From assembly GCA_963709395.1 (NCBI GenBank), contig CAVPWP010000009.1, positions 124,001 through 188,000 of the forward strand: DNA of 64,000 bases, in the 5' to 3' direction. The notes under the pieces were generated by a model. That model did not search any database, had not been told where the DNA came from, and was given only the letters and a program-made list of their open reading frames with translations. Shown here in pieces: positions 35,853 through 44,731 of this stretch; the stretch's first letter is position 1; every line of letters begins with the position of its first letter. A program made the translations under genes and the position numbers. This stretch comes from CAVPWP01 sp963709395. GTDB lineage: Bacteria > Pseudomonadota > Alphaproteobacteria > Rhodobacterales > Rhodobacteraceae.

Positions 35853-37885
35853 GTCGCGTCTCCCTTCGTGACGAGTGCGTCCACCGCCACCGCGCGCTCC
35901 GGCGTACAGAGCAGGGGGTTGATCTCGACCTCGGCGATCTGGCCCCGGTGTGCGGTGACGTAAGCCTGCACGGCAAGGACGGCGGCGACAATGGCGTCGA
36001 TGTCGGCACCGGGCTTGCCGCGATAGCCGTCAAGGAGCGGCGCGATCCGCAGACGCGACAGCGCCGCCCGGATGTCCGACCCCGTCGACCGGCAGCAGAA
36101 GCGAGACCCGGTCGCGCAGAAGCTCGGTCAGCGTGCCCGCCGGCGCCAAGGGTCAGGACATAGCCGCAGGCCGGGTCGCAGACGACGCCGACGAGCAGCT
36201 CGGCCACGGCGCCGGTCACCTGTTCCTCCACGAGGAAAGTGGTGGCGGGCATGGCACCCGCGGCAGCCGTGGCGGCCGCGCGGTCGATCAGGCCGACGGC
36301 GACCGCCCCGGCCTCTGTCTTGTGAGCGAAACCCTCGCCCTTGAGGACCACAGGGAAGCCGATCCGGTCTGCCTGCGCCCCGGCGTCTTCAGCGCTGGTC
36401 GCGCGGAGGCTGCGCGGCACGGTCAGGCCGAAAGCGGCAAGCGCGGACTTGGCCTCGGCCTCGGTCAGCAGGTGCGGGTCGGCGGGCACGGTCGCCAGCA
36501 GCGGGGCCGGCCGTGCGGTGTCGTCGGGCATCACCGCCGCCGACATCGCCGCCAGCGCCTCGTCCATGCCGCAGAAGGGCACGATGCCGAGGTCGAGCGC
36601 GCGCCGTGCCTCGTCCTCGGGCAGGTTCTCCGGAAGCGAGCCGATGAGTGCGACCTTCACCCCCGTCGCATCGCCCGCCGCACGCAGCCCATGCACCACA
36701 TGCTGCCATTCGGGCGATGTGCAGCGGTCGGCGCGCGGGAAGTCGAGCACGACGCAAAGCATGTCGAGGCCCGGGTCTGCGGCGGCGGTGAAGGCGCGGG
36801 TGATCGCCGCTTCGTCGCCCCAGATATAGGTGTGGTAGTCGAGCGGGTTCGCGAGTGCGACCTTGGGGCCAAGCGCCGCGCGCAGGCCGGTCTTCTGGGC
36901 CGGGGTCAGCGGCGGATAGCTGAGCCGCGTTCCAAGGGCGAGGTCGGCCATCAGGCTCGCCTCGCCGCCCGAACACGACAGCGACGCGATGCGCCCGGTG
37001 CGCAGCGGCCCGGCGACATGCAGCAGCTTCAGCGTCTCGAGCAGGACCGACAGCGAATTCACCTGGATGATCCCCAGCCGTTCGAAAAGCGCCCGCGCCC
37101 CGGCGTCCGACCCGGCAAGCGAGGCCGTGTGCGACACCGTCGCCGTCTGCGCCTGTTCGGAGGCCCCGATCTTCAGCGCGACGATCCGCTTGCCCAGGCG
37201 CTGCGCCGTCTCGGCCATGCGCACGAAGGCGGCACAGGTCGTCGATCCCTTCGATGTGCAGCCCCAGCGCGGTGACGCGCGGGTCTTGCAGAAGCGTCGT
37301 CCCGATCTCGGACAGCCCGGTCTGCGCCTGGTTCCCGGCGGTCACGGCATAGGCCAGCGGCAGGCCGCGCCGCTGCATCGTCAGGTTGATCGCGATGTTC
37401 GAGGATTGGGTGACGATGGCCACGCCGCGTTCCTCGCGCTGGCCGCCGTGCTGGTCGGGCCAGAGGGCGGCGCCGTCGAGGTAGTTGAGGAACCCGTAGC
37501 AGTTCGGCCCGAGAATGCGCATCTCGCCGGCCGCGCCGACAAGGCGGTCCTGCAGGTCGGCGCCGTCGGCCAGTTCCGCCACCGCCTCGCGAAAGCCCGA
37601 GGCAAAGCAGACCGCGCCGCCCGCGCCCATGGCGGATAGGCCGGCCACAACGTCCACCGTCGCCTCGCGGTTCACGCCGATGAAGGTGGCGTCGGGGGCG
37701 TCAGGCAGGTCGGCAAGGCGCGCCACGGCAGGCAGGCCGCCCACCTCGGCCTTCGTCGGGTGCACCGGCCAGACCGCGCCCTGAAAGCCGATCTTGGCGC
37801 ATTGGCGGACGATGTTCGCGCACCATGCGCCGCCGCCGATCACGGCGATCGAGCGGGGACGAAGCAGACGGTCGAGAGGCTGCAA
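35849..37885 (-). CDS. ADP-forming acyl-CoA synthetase, three frameshifts
   Basis: About 677 residues, alpha and beta parts fused: CoA-binding (RPRSIAVIGGGAWCANIV), succinyl-CoA-ligase-like (GPNCYGFLNYLDG and the phosphohistidine motif VSHTASLAGSD), then ATP-grasp (HLLTEAEAKSALAAFGLTVP, ending VEINPLLCTPERAVAVDAL). Extra bases near 37235, 36134 and 36082 account for all frame changes and give an exact codon count. In this operon it probably forms gamma-butyrobetainyl-CoA or carnitinyl-CoA from ATP, a role taken in E. coli by CaiC/CaiB, which are absent here. The substrate is inferred from position only. Confidence 0.83.
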
Positions 37886-37887
37886 GA

Positions 37888-39048
37888 TCAGGCTCCGAGC
37901 GGCCGGAACAGGTCCCGGCTGATGATGTGGCGCTGGATTTCGCTGGTGCCGTCCCAGATCCGTTCCACGCGGGCATCGCGCCAGAACCGCTCGATCGGCA
38001 GGTCGTCCATCAGCCCCATCCCGCCGTGGATCTGGAGCGTGGCGTCGGTCACCCGCGCCAGCATCTCGGTGGCGTAAAGCTTGGCGCTGGCGATCTCGCG
38101 GTTGGCGGGCAGCTTCCGGTCAAGCCGCCACGCCGCCGCCAGCGTCAGCCAGTCGGCGGCGTCGATCTCGGTGATCATGTCGGCGATCTGGAAGCTCACG
38201 CCCTGGAACTTGGCGATCTGCTGGCCGAACTGCCGGCGCTCGGCGGCGTAGGTCAGGGCGTGATCGAAGCAGCGGCGCGCACGACCGACCGAGAAGGCGG
38301 CCACCGTCAGCCGCGTGGCGTAGAGCCATTCGTTGACGATGTCGAAGCCCGCGTCGACCTCGCCCAGAACCTGCGCGTCCGACAGGCGGCAGTCGTCGAA
38401 TTCGAGGACCGAGTTGGGGTAACCCCGGTGCGAGACCGAGCGATAGCCGTCGCGGATCGTGAAGCCCGGGGTGCCGCGATCGACCAGAAAGCAGGTGATG
38501 CGCTTCTTGGGGCCCTTCGGGGTCTGGTCCTCGCCCGTGGCGATGAAGACGATCACGAAATCGGCGTGTTCGGCGCCCGAGATGAAGTGTTTCGAGCCGT
38601 TGACCACCCAGTCGCCGCCCTTCCGGACGGCGCTGCATTTCATCCCGCGCAGGTCCGACCCGGCGTCGGGTTCGGTCATCGCCAGCGCATCCATCCGCTC
38701 GCCCCGCACCGCGGGAAGCAGGTAGCGGTCGCGCTGTTCGGCGTTGCAGGCCATCAGGATGTTCTGCGGCCGCCCGAAGAAATGCGTCAGCGCCATCGAC
38801 CCGCGGCCAAGCTCGCGCTCGACCAGCGTGAAGTCGAGGTGCGACAGGCCCGCGCCGCCGACCTCTTCGGGGAAGTTGCAGGCGTAGAACCCCAGTTCGA
38901 TCGTCTTGCGCTTGATCTCCTGCGCGATCTCTTCGGGTACTTCGCCGGTGCGCTCGACAAGCGCCTCGTGGGGATAGATCTCGTTCTCGACGAAGGACCG
39001 GACGGTCCCGACGATCATCTCCTGCTCTTCGCTCAGCCCGAATTCCAT
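37888..39048 (-). CDS. Acyl-CoA dehydrogenase, probable gamma-butyrobetainyl-CoA dehydrogenase
   Basis: An intact 386-residue flavoenzyme and first gene of the carnitine operon. ALAMTEPDAGSDLRGMKC, FISGAEHADF and GQQIAKFQGVSFQIADM are the FAD and substrate blocks; LQIHGGMGLMDDLPIERFWRD leads to the active-site region. That region reads RVERIWDGTSEIQR, so the position of the usual catalytic glutamate (YEGTSEIQR) is aspartate. It would introduce the double bond giving crotonobetainyl-CoA for CaiD. ATG 39048 gives the family start MEFGLSEEQ. Only 2 bases separate it from the ligase gene. Confidence 0.87.
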   Translation of the reverse strand: MEFGLSEEQEMIVGTVRSFVENEIYPHEALVERTGEVPEEIAQEIKRKTIELGFYACNFPEEVGGAGLSHLDFTLVERELGRGSMALTHFFGRPQNILMACNAEQRDRYLLPAVRGERMDALAMTEPDAGSDLRGMKCSAVRKGGDWVVNGSKHFISGAEHADFVIVFIATGEDQTPKGPKKRITCFLVDRGTPGFTIRDGYRSVSHRGYPNSVLEFDDCRLSDAQVLGEVDAGFDIVNEWLYATRLTVAAFSVGRARRCFDHALTYAAERRQFGQQIAKFQGVSFQIADMITEIDAADWLTLAAAWRLDRKLPANREIASAKLYATEMLARVTDATLQIHGGMGLMDDLPIERFWRDARVERIWDGTSEIQRHIISRDLFRPLGA

Positions 39049-39103
39049 CGCTCGCCCCGCATTCCATCCGTCGCGCGGAGAGTGATCCGACTTGTGCTGC
39101 CCT

Positions 39104-39138
39104 ATCATGCAGAATTAGGCTGTTGATCATGCAGAATT
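39104..39138 (+). promoter_or_regulatory. 13-bp direct repeats, 22 bp apart
   Basis: ATCATGCAGAATT occurs at 39104-39116 and 39126-39138, a spacing of 22 bp (two helical turns), in the gap between the divergent acyl-CoA dehydrogenase and the AraC-type regulator. The second copy covers the regulator's ATG. AraC-family proteins commonly bind direct half-sites about 21 bp apart, so this could be an autoregulatory site. It may also be a small local duplication. Confidence 0.5.
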
Positions 39139-40083
39139 GGAAAATCCCGCAGCCTGCCCGTGAAATCGGCGTGCTCCTGTTCGACCGGTTCTCGAACCTC
39201 TGCCTTGCCAACGCGATCGAGCCGCTGCGTGCGGCGAATACCCTGTCTGGGCGGGATCTCTACCGGTGGAGGTTTCTCAGCATCGACGGATCGGGCGTGG
39301 TGTCGTCAAGCGGCCTGCCGGTGCAGCCGGACATGCCGCTCTCGCGCAATGCCGGCGGGGACTACCTGTTCGTGATGCCGAGCTACGGCTTTCGCGACCA
39401 CGCCGGCGCGCCCACCTCGCGCGCGCTGCGCAGCGCGGCCGCGCGGTTCCGGCGTGATGGTCGGGATGGACACCGGGGCCTGGCTCCTGGCGGCGGCGGG
39501 GCTTCTGTCGGGTCGCCGTGCGACGATCCACTGGGACGAGATGGTCGCCTTCGCCGAGCACTTTCCCGACATCGACGTGCGCGAGGACCGCTATGTCATC
39601 GACGGCAACCGGATGACCTGCGGCGGCGTCACGACGACCTTCGACCTGATCCTCGACCTGATCGAGGCGCATCACGGCGCGATGCTGCGGCTTCAGGTGG
39701 CGGCACTTTTCCTGCACAATGACCGGCCGCTCGCCGGCCGGGTGGTTCTGCCGCGCACCGGACGGCCGGTTGTCGACACCGCGCTCTCGGCCATGCGCCG
39801 CAACATCGAGGCGCCGCTGCCGGTTGCGGCGGTGGCGAAGGCCGCGGGCGTGTCGCAGCGCAGTCTCGAGGCCGCGTTCCGGGAAACGCTGGCGCTGTCC
39901 CCCCAGGCGGTCTACCGCGGCCTGCGCCTGCGCGAGGCGCGGCGGCTTGCCGAGGGCACGCGGATGTCGGTGGCCGAGATCGCGGCGCGCTGCGGCTATG
40001 CCGATCCCAGCGCCATGACCCGCGCCTTCCGGGCCGAGTTCGGTCAAAGCGTGCGGGAGCTGAGGCGGACGGCTGCGGTCTAG
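39129..40083 (+). CDS. GlxA-family AraC-type activator (CdhR/GbdR-like), frameshifted
   Basis: About 317 residues: an N-terminal DJ-1/PfpI-like sensor (REIGVLLFDRFSNLCLANAI; GMDTGAWLLAAAGLLSGRRAT) and a C-terminal double helix-turn-helix (VAAVAKAAGVSQRSLEAAFRE and SVAEIAARCGYADPSAMTRAF). In Pseudomonas the same architecture is used by CdhR for carnitine and GbdR for glycine betaine. Its divergent position next to the carnitine operon supports a CdhR-like role. One extra C near 39450 breaks the frame between AARF and GVMVGMDTG. ATG 39129 is chosen over TTG 39123. Confidence 0.88.
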
Positions 40084-40097
40084 AACGGTGCAGCGGC

Positions 40098-41042
40098 CTA
40101 TCGCGGCGGCACGACCTCGTAGCCGCGTTCCTCGGGCTCGTCGTCGACCATCTCGGCGGGAAATCCCGGGGCGGTGATCGACAGGCCCGTCGCCTCTTCC
40201 AGCCGTTCGATGATGCGGTCGGACTGTGCCCGTTCGCCGTAGCGGGCAATCGCGTCGTCGAAGATCTCGACCATCAGCGGGCTGATCTCCAGCGGAACAC
40301 CCCGGTCCGCGGCGATCTTCTGGAAGAGACCGATGTCCTTCTTGACGAGGTCCATGGTGAAATTGATGTCGCGCGAGCCGTTCAGGATCATCTGGCTTTC
40401 GGTTTCGTGCACGAAGGACGTCCCCGAAGAGATGCGGATCGCCTCGAAGGTGGTCGCAAGGTCCATGCCCGCGGCCTTCATGGTCACCATCGCCTCGCAG
40501 ACCGTCAGCAGGTTCGCCGTCGCAAGATAGTTGGTCATCACCTTGAGCGTGCTCGCCGTGCCGATCGGGCCGGTGTGCAGCACGCGCCGCCCCAGGATGC
40601 GCAGAAGCGGGAACACCCGGTCGAACGTGGCGCGGTCGCCGCCCATGAAGATCGAGATGTTGCCGGTATCGGCCCGGTGACAGCCGCCCGAGACCGGGCA
40701 TTCGGCGGCAGCACCTCCGCGCCCTTCGACCTCGCCCGCAAGGCGGACCATCTCGTCGGCATCGGTGGTCGACATCTCCATCCAGATCTTGCCGGGGCCG
40801 ACCTCGGGCAGCATCTCCTCGACCACGGCGCGGCAGGCAGCGGGCGAGGGCAGGCAGGTGATGACCACGTCGCAGTCCCGCATCATCGCGGCGGGGCTGC
40901 CGCCGTCAGTTGCGCCACGGGCCACGAAGTCGGCGACTGCCTGCGGGTCGAGGTCTTGCACCGCAAGCTCGACCCCGTTGCGCAGAAGCGACCCGGCCAG
41001 CTTGCCGCCCACGTTTCCCAGACCGATAAATCCGACCTTCAT
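40098..41042 (-). CDS. NAD(P)-dependent 3-hydroxyisobutyrate-dehydrogenase-like oxidoreductase
   Basis: An intact 314-residue beta-hydroxyacid dehydrogenase. Residues 1-20 (MKVGFIGLGNVGGKLAGSLL) are the Rossmann motif, CPVSGGCHRADTGNISIFMGG the substrate loop, and STLKVMTNYLATANLL contains the catalytic lysine. It could reduce or oxidise a 3-hydroxy acid such as a semialdehyde from methylamine or propionate metabolism. It follows the second MttB-like gene with a 45-base gap containing a hairpin, and converges on the AraC-type gene 14 bases away. The substrate is unknown. Confidence 0.85.
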   Translation of the reverse strand: MKVGFIGLGNVGGKLAGSLLRNGVELAVQDLDPQAVADFVARGATDGGSPAAMMRDCDVVITCLPSPAACRAVVEEMLPEVGPGKIWMEMSTTDADEMVRLAGEVEGRGGAAAECPVSGGCHRADTGNISIFMGGDRATFDRVFPLLRILGRRVLHTGPIGTASTLKVMTNYLATANLLTVCEAMVTMKAAGMDLATTFEAIRISSGTSFVHETESQMILNGSRDINFTMDLVKKDIGLFQKIAADRGVPLEISPLMVEIFDDAIARYGERAQSDRIIERLEEATGLSITAPGFPAEMVDDEPEERGYEVVPPR

Positions 41043-41069
41043 ATCGCTGCTCCCTGCTGTTCTTGGTGC

Positions 41070-41087
41070 CCGGGGCGGTGACCCCGG
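41070..41087 (-). promoter_or_regulatory. Hairpin after the second MttB-like gene
   Basis: CCGGGG and CCCCGG (6 bp) around a 6-nt loop, beginning one base after the MttB-like stop codon. No T-run. It may protect the 3' end or slow readthrough into the dehydrogenase gene. Weak evidence. Confidence 0.35.
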
Positions 41088-42656
41088 TCAGAAATCCGTC
41101 GGTGCGCCGCCCTCGGCCTTCCGGCGCAGGACGAAGTCCCGAAGCTCTTCGCGGATCGCGACGTCCATCGGCGGCGGGGAGAACCCTTCCACGATCTGGC
41201 GATAGATGCCATGGGCGCGGGTGATCGTATCGGTCGCACCGTCGCGCTCCCAGGCCTCGTAGTTGCGCCAGTCCGACACGATGGGGGCATAGAACGCATG
41301 TTCATAGCGGGCCTGGGTATGGTCGATGCCGAAGAAATGGCCGCCCGCGCCGACCTCGCGGATCGCGTCCAGCGCAAGGTCCTCGGGGCCGGTTCCGGTC
41401 ACCACTGGGTCGAAGTAGCGCTGGATCATCTGCAGCATCTCGCAGTCCATGACGAACTTCTCGGGGCTGGCGATCAGCCCGCCCTCAAGCCAGCCGGCGG
41501 CATGGTAGACAAGGTTGCTGCCCGACTGCACCGCCGCCCAGAGGCTGTTGCAGGTCTCCCACATCGCCTGCGCGTCGGGAATGTTCGCCGTGCAGACGCC
41601 CGACGAGCGCAGCGGCAGGCCATAGCGCCGGGCAAGCTGCCCGGTCATCTGCGTGGCGCGCATGTACTCGGGGGTGCCGAAGGCCGGCGCGCCCGAGCGC
41701 ATGTCGACGTTCGAGGTGAAGGTGCCGATCGCGACCGGCGCGCCGGGGGCGGCGTATTCCAGAAGGGCAATCGCCGACAATGCCTCGGCGATCGACAGCG
41801 CCACGGCCCCGGCCATCGTCACCGGCGCCATTGCACCGGCCAGCGTGAACGGGGTGACGACGACGGGCTGGCCACGCCGCGCCATCCGCAGCGCGCCGTC
41901 GATCATCGGAAAGTCGTGCCGGAGCGGCGAGACCGAGTTGATGTTGGTGAACATCCGCGGCACGGCGTCGAAGGCGTCATGCCCGATCCCGGCGGCGATG
42001 CGCACCATCTCCATCGCGTCCTCGACCCGCTCGCGTCCAAGGCTGTAGGCGTGGCAGACCTTGTCGGTCAGCACGAGTTTCTGCTCGATGCAGTCGAGAT
42101 GCCGGACCGAGGCATGGATATCGACCGGCTCGACCGGATAGCCGCCCGCGACGTGGATGCAGTTGAATTCCTGCGTCAGCATCAGGAATTCGCGGAAGGT
42201 CTCGAAATCGCCGGTCCGCTTTCCGCGCACCATGTCCCAGGCGCTGGGCGGCGACGAGACGTTGACGAAGGCCAGGTAGCCGTCGCCGATGCGCACCGCT
42301 CGTTCGGGGTTGCGCGGCGTGATGGTGAAGGCGCCGGGCGCGCGCGCCACCATCTCCATCACGAAGTCGGCGTCCATGCGCACGTTCTGCCCCTCGACCC
42401 GGCAGCCGGCGGCCCGGAAGAGGCCAAGCGCCTCGTCGTTGAGGAACTCGATCCCGATTTCCGACAGGATGTGCATCGCCCCATGGTGAATCGCCTCGAC
42501 GCCCTCCTCGTCCAGCGGCTCGGTCGGCCGGTCGGTGTTCAGCGGGACGCGCCATGGCATCTGGTCCAGACGAAAGGTCGTCGTGCGCCGCGTGTTGCCG
42601 CCGCGTCCCCCGGTCCGACGACGGCGCTCCGGTGCGGGGCTGTCCAGGGGCTGCAT
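41088..42656 (-). CDS. MttB-superfamily methyltransferase-like protein (second copy)
   Basis: An intact 522-residue protein. LDEEGVEAIHHGAMHILSEI, the MDADFVMEMVARAPGAFTI region, FTLAGAMAPVTMAGAVALS and GAGGHFFGIDHTQARYE mark the trimethylamine methyltransferase family. There is no in-frame amber codon, so it is a non-pyrrolysine member like glycine betaine:corrinoid methyltransferase. The first 30 residues are basic and probably disordered. It may demethylate a betaine using a corrinoid or another acceptor encoded elsewhere. The XRE regulator gene precedes it on the same strand. Confidence 0.88.
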   Translation of the reverse strand: MQPLDSPAPERRRRTGGRGGNTRRTTTFRLDQMPWRVPLNTDRPTEPLDEEGVEAIHHGAMHILSEIGIEFLNDEALGLFRAAGCRVEGQNVRMDADFVMEMVARAPGAFTITPRNPERAVRIGDGYLAFVNVSSPPSAWDMVRGKRTGDFETFREFLMLTQEFNCIHVAGGYPVEPVDIHASVRHLDCIEQKLVLTDKVCHAYSLGRERVEDAMEMVRIAAGIGHDAFDAVPRMFTNINSVSPLRHDFPMIDGALRMARRGQPVVVTPFTLAGAMAPVTMAGAVALSIAEALSAIALLEYAAPGAPVAIGTFTSNVDMRSGAPAFGTPEYMRATQMTGQLARRYGLPLRSSGVCTANIPDAQAMWETCNSLWAAVQSGSNLVYHAAGWLEGGLIASPEKFVMDCEMLQMIQRYFDPVVTGTGPEDLALDAIREVGAGGHFFGIDHTQARYEHAFYAPIVSDWRNYEAWERDGATDTITRAHGIYRQIVEGFSPPPMDVAIREELRDFVLRRKAEGGAPTDF

Positions 42657-42764
42657 CTCATCGGCCTTTCGCGCATGGAAAGCGGTCCCGAACGCTAGGG
42701 GGCGTCGCGGGGCGGGAGCAAGGTGACAGTTGACAACACCGCGCGGTCCCTGTGCGCCACCCTG

Positions 42765-43607
42765 TCAGTCGTCCCGCACCCTGACGTTCCGCACGAAATC
42801 GGCCGCCTCATGCGCATGGACCTCGGCGGCGCGGATATGGCCGTCGAAGCCCTGCGCGATCTCGCGGATGAGTGGTTTCGAGCGGACAAGGAGATAGACC
42901 TCGCCCGCGTAGATCGCGGCGCGGTGATAGCCGAACAGGGTCATCGGCGGCGCAAAGCGGCTTCGCCCGTCGAAAAGGTACATCCGGAACGCCGGGTAGA
43001 GCTCGTCCACCGTGTCGGCGATGTGGGCCAGTTGCGTGGTCCGCGCCGCCTTGTCGAGGCCGCGCCAGACGCCCCGCCCCTCGGCGAAGATCTCGAAGGT
43101 CTGGAACGGCATGCACATCTCGATGTCCGCTTCGGGCGCGCGCGAATAGACCAGACGGCTGCGGGTCTGGGAATGCAGGCGGCGATATTCCTGCTCGGAG
43201 GCCCGTGCCTGAAAGGCGATCACCTCTGGCGTGCGCATGAGATCGGGCAGCTGCGCGGGCACATAGCGGATCTTGTGACCCATCGCCTCGCGGTGCCAGC
43301 GCTCCATCGCGGTGCGGCTTTCCTCGTCGAGGGCGGCCTCGGTCTCGACCGCGTCGAGGGTCTGGGTCACGGTGCCGGTATCCTCGCTCAGGCCCAGAAG
43401 CCAGTCGGTCGACACCTGGAAACGGTGCGACAGTGCGAGCAGCGTCTCGGCACGGGGCAGGCGCGGGGCCGGTCCCGTCATCAGCTGCGACAGGGCCGAA
43501 CGGTCGATGCCGATGGCCTCGGCGAAGGCTGTGCGGCTGAGGCCCGACTGCTCCTGCAGACGGGTCAGGCGGGTGCGGAACAGAGCCGATGCGTCGCGTT
43601 TTCCCAT
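42765..43607 (-). CDS. XRE-family regulator with C-terminal sensor region
   Basis: A 280-residue DNA-binding protein. The helix-turn-helix is in LSRTAFAEAIGIDRSALSQLM (residues about 23-43) within an XRE domain; the remaining 190 residues form an uncharacterised domain (HKIRYVPAQLPDLMRTPEVI and onward). GGAGG lies 5 bases before ATG 43607. A long palindrome stands 22 bases upstream. It is encoded just before the second MttB-like gene and divergent from the desaturase-like gene, so either set could be its target. Confidence 0.87.
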   Translation of the reverse strand: MGKRDASALFRTRLTRLQEQSGLSRTAFAEAIGIDRSALSQLMTGPAPRLPRAETLLALSHRFQVSTDWLLGLSEDTGTVTQTLDAVETEAALDEESRTAMERWHREAMGHKIRYVPAQLPDLMRTPEVIAFQARASEQEYRRLHSQTRSRLVYSRAPEADIEMCMPFQTFEIFAEGRGVWRGLDKAARTTQLAHIADTVDELYPAFRMYLFDGRSRFAPPMTLFGYHRAAIYAGEVYLLVRSKPLIREIAQGFDGHIRAAEVHAHEAADFVRNVRVRDD

Positions 43608-43629
43608 GATGTCCTCCGGTCCAGTCTGT

Positions 43630-43660
43630 AGAGTTCAGTAAACGAAATTTACCAAACTCT
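43630..43660. promoter_or_regulatory. 31-bp interrupted palindrome, probable XRE operator
   Basis: AGAGTT-CA-GTAAA at 43630-43642 mirrors TTTAC-CA-AACTCT at 43648-43660, so 11 of 13 positions per arm pair, around CGAAA. It lies in an AT-richer 146-bp gap between the divergent XRE and desaturase-like genes, 22 bases before the XRE start. It is the best candidate site for that regulator. Confidence 0.65.
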
Positions 43661-43753
43661 GCAAATGTTCCGTGAAGTGGTGAGAACACTCGTGTTGTTG
43701 CAAGCCCGGAAAGGCGTAACAGTTTCGTCATAATCCCGGAATGAAGGTGCCGT

Positions 43754-44731
43754 GTGCCCCAACTCGAGTGGCCGACCCTTGCCCTGATGCTGCTCTGCTA
43801 CGGTCTGTGGACCGTCGCGGGGCTGGTGATCTGGCCCGTCGCCCCGGTGGCCGGCCTTGCGGTGATGGCGGTGATGGCGGCGCTGCATTCGTCCCTGACC
43901 CACGAATGCCTGCACGGCCACCCCACCCGCGACCGGCGCGTGAACGAGGCGCTGGCGGGGCTGCCGCTGACCCTGGTCTATCCCTACCGCCGCTACCGCG
44001 CCCTGCACCTTGCCCATCACAACGACGAGCGGATCACCGACCCGTTCGAAGACCCCGAAAGCCACTATGTCGCGCGCTGGAAGCACGCGCGAATGCCGCG
44101 CTGGCTGCAGGGGCTTCTGGTGGTGAACAACACCCTTGTCGGCCGCATCGTGCTTGGCCCGCTTCTCGGCGCGGCGGGATTCCTGCGCGACGAGGCGCGG
44201 CTTCTGGCCGGCGGGCGGCGGGATGTGTGGCGGGCCTGGCTCGCGCATCTTGCCGGACTTCTTCCGGTGCTGGCGCTGGTCCATGCCTTCGGCATTCCGC
44301 TGTGGCTTTACGCCGTGGCTGTGGCCTGGCCCGCGCTGGCGCTGATCTCGATCCGCACCTTCGCCGAGCATCGCTGGCATGACGCGCCCGAGGGACGCAC
44401 GATCATCGTCGAGCGGTCGCCCCTGTCCTGGCTCTTTCTCAACAACAACCTCCATATCGTGCATCACCAGGTGCCGTCCGCGCCGTGGTATTCGCTGCCG
44501 CGGCTTTATGCCGAGCGGGCGGCCGAATGGCGGGGCCTGAACCGGGGCTATGTCTATCCGGGCTACGCCCAGCTGTTCCGGGACTATGCGCTTCGCCCGA
44601 AGGAGCCTGTCGTCCATCCCGCGCTTCATCTGGACGAGCCGGGTCCTCGGACACCCCCCCTACCGGTTGCCGACTTCCTGCCCGACAACGACCCGGGCGC
44701 CCCGCGTCCGGGTGGGGCGCGTGCAGCATGA
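43754..44731 (+). CDS. Membrane fatty-acid-desaturase-family (di-iron) protein
   Basis: 325 residues with several membrane segments. All three histidine boxes are present: HECLHGH (about residue 55), HLAHHND (about 82) and NNLHIVHHQVP (about 234). These bind the two irons of membrane desaturases and hydroxylases. GTG 43754 follows AAGG. Its stop overlaps a PhnD-like gene (ATGA), and a DMGDH-like enzyme follows, so lipid desaturation is not the obvious role. Hydroxylation or demethylation of a methylated amine is possible but unproven. Confidence 0.85.
   Translation: MPQLEWPTLALMLLCYGLWTVAGLVIWPVAPVAGLAVMAVMAALHSSLTHECLHGHPTRDRRVNEALAGLPLTLVYPYRRYRALHLAHHNDERITDPFEDPESHYVARWKHARMPRWLQGLLVVNNTLVGRIVLGPLLGAAGFLRDEARLLAGGRRDVWRAWLAHLAGLLPVLALVHAFGIPLWLYAVAVAWPALALISIRTFAEHRWHDAPEGRTIIVERSPLSWLFLNNNLHIVHHQVPSAPWYSLPRLYAERAAEWRGLNRGYVYPGYAQLFRDYALRPKEPVVHPALHLDEPGPRTPPLPVADFLPDNDPGAPRPGGARAA

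Noticed and set aside
42690..42764. GGTG...CACC dyad upstream of the second MttB-like gene
   Set aside because: Only four bases per arm pair and the interior does not match, so it is not distinguishable from chance in this GC-rich DNA.
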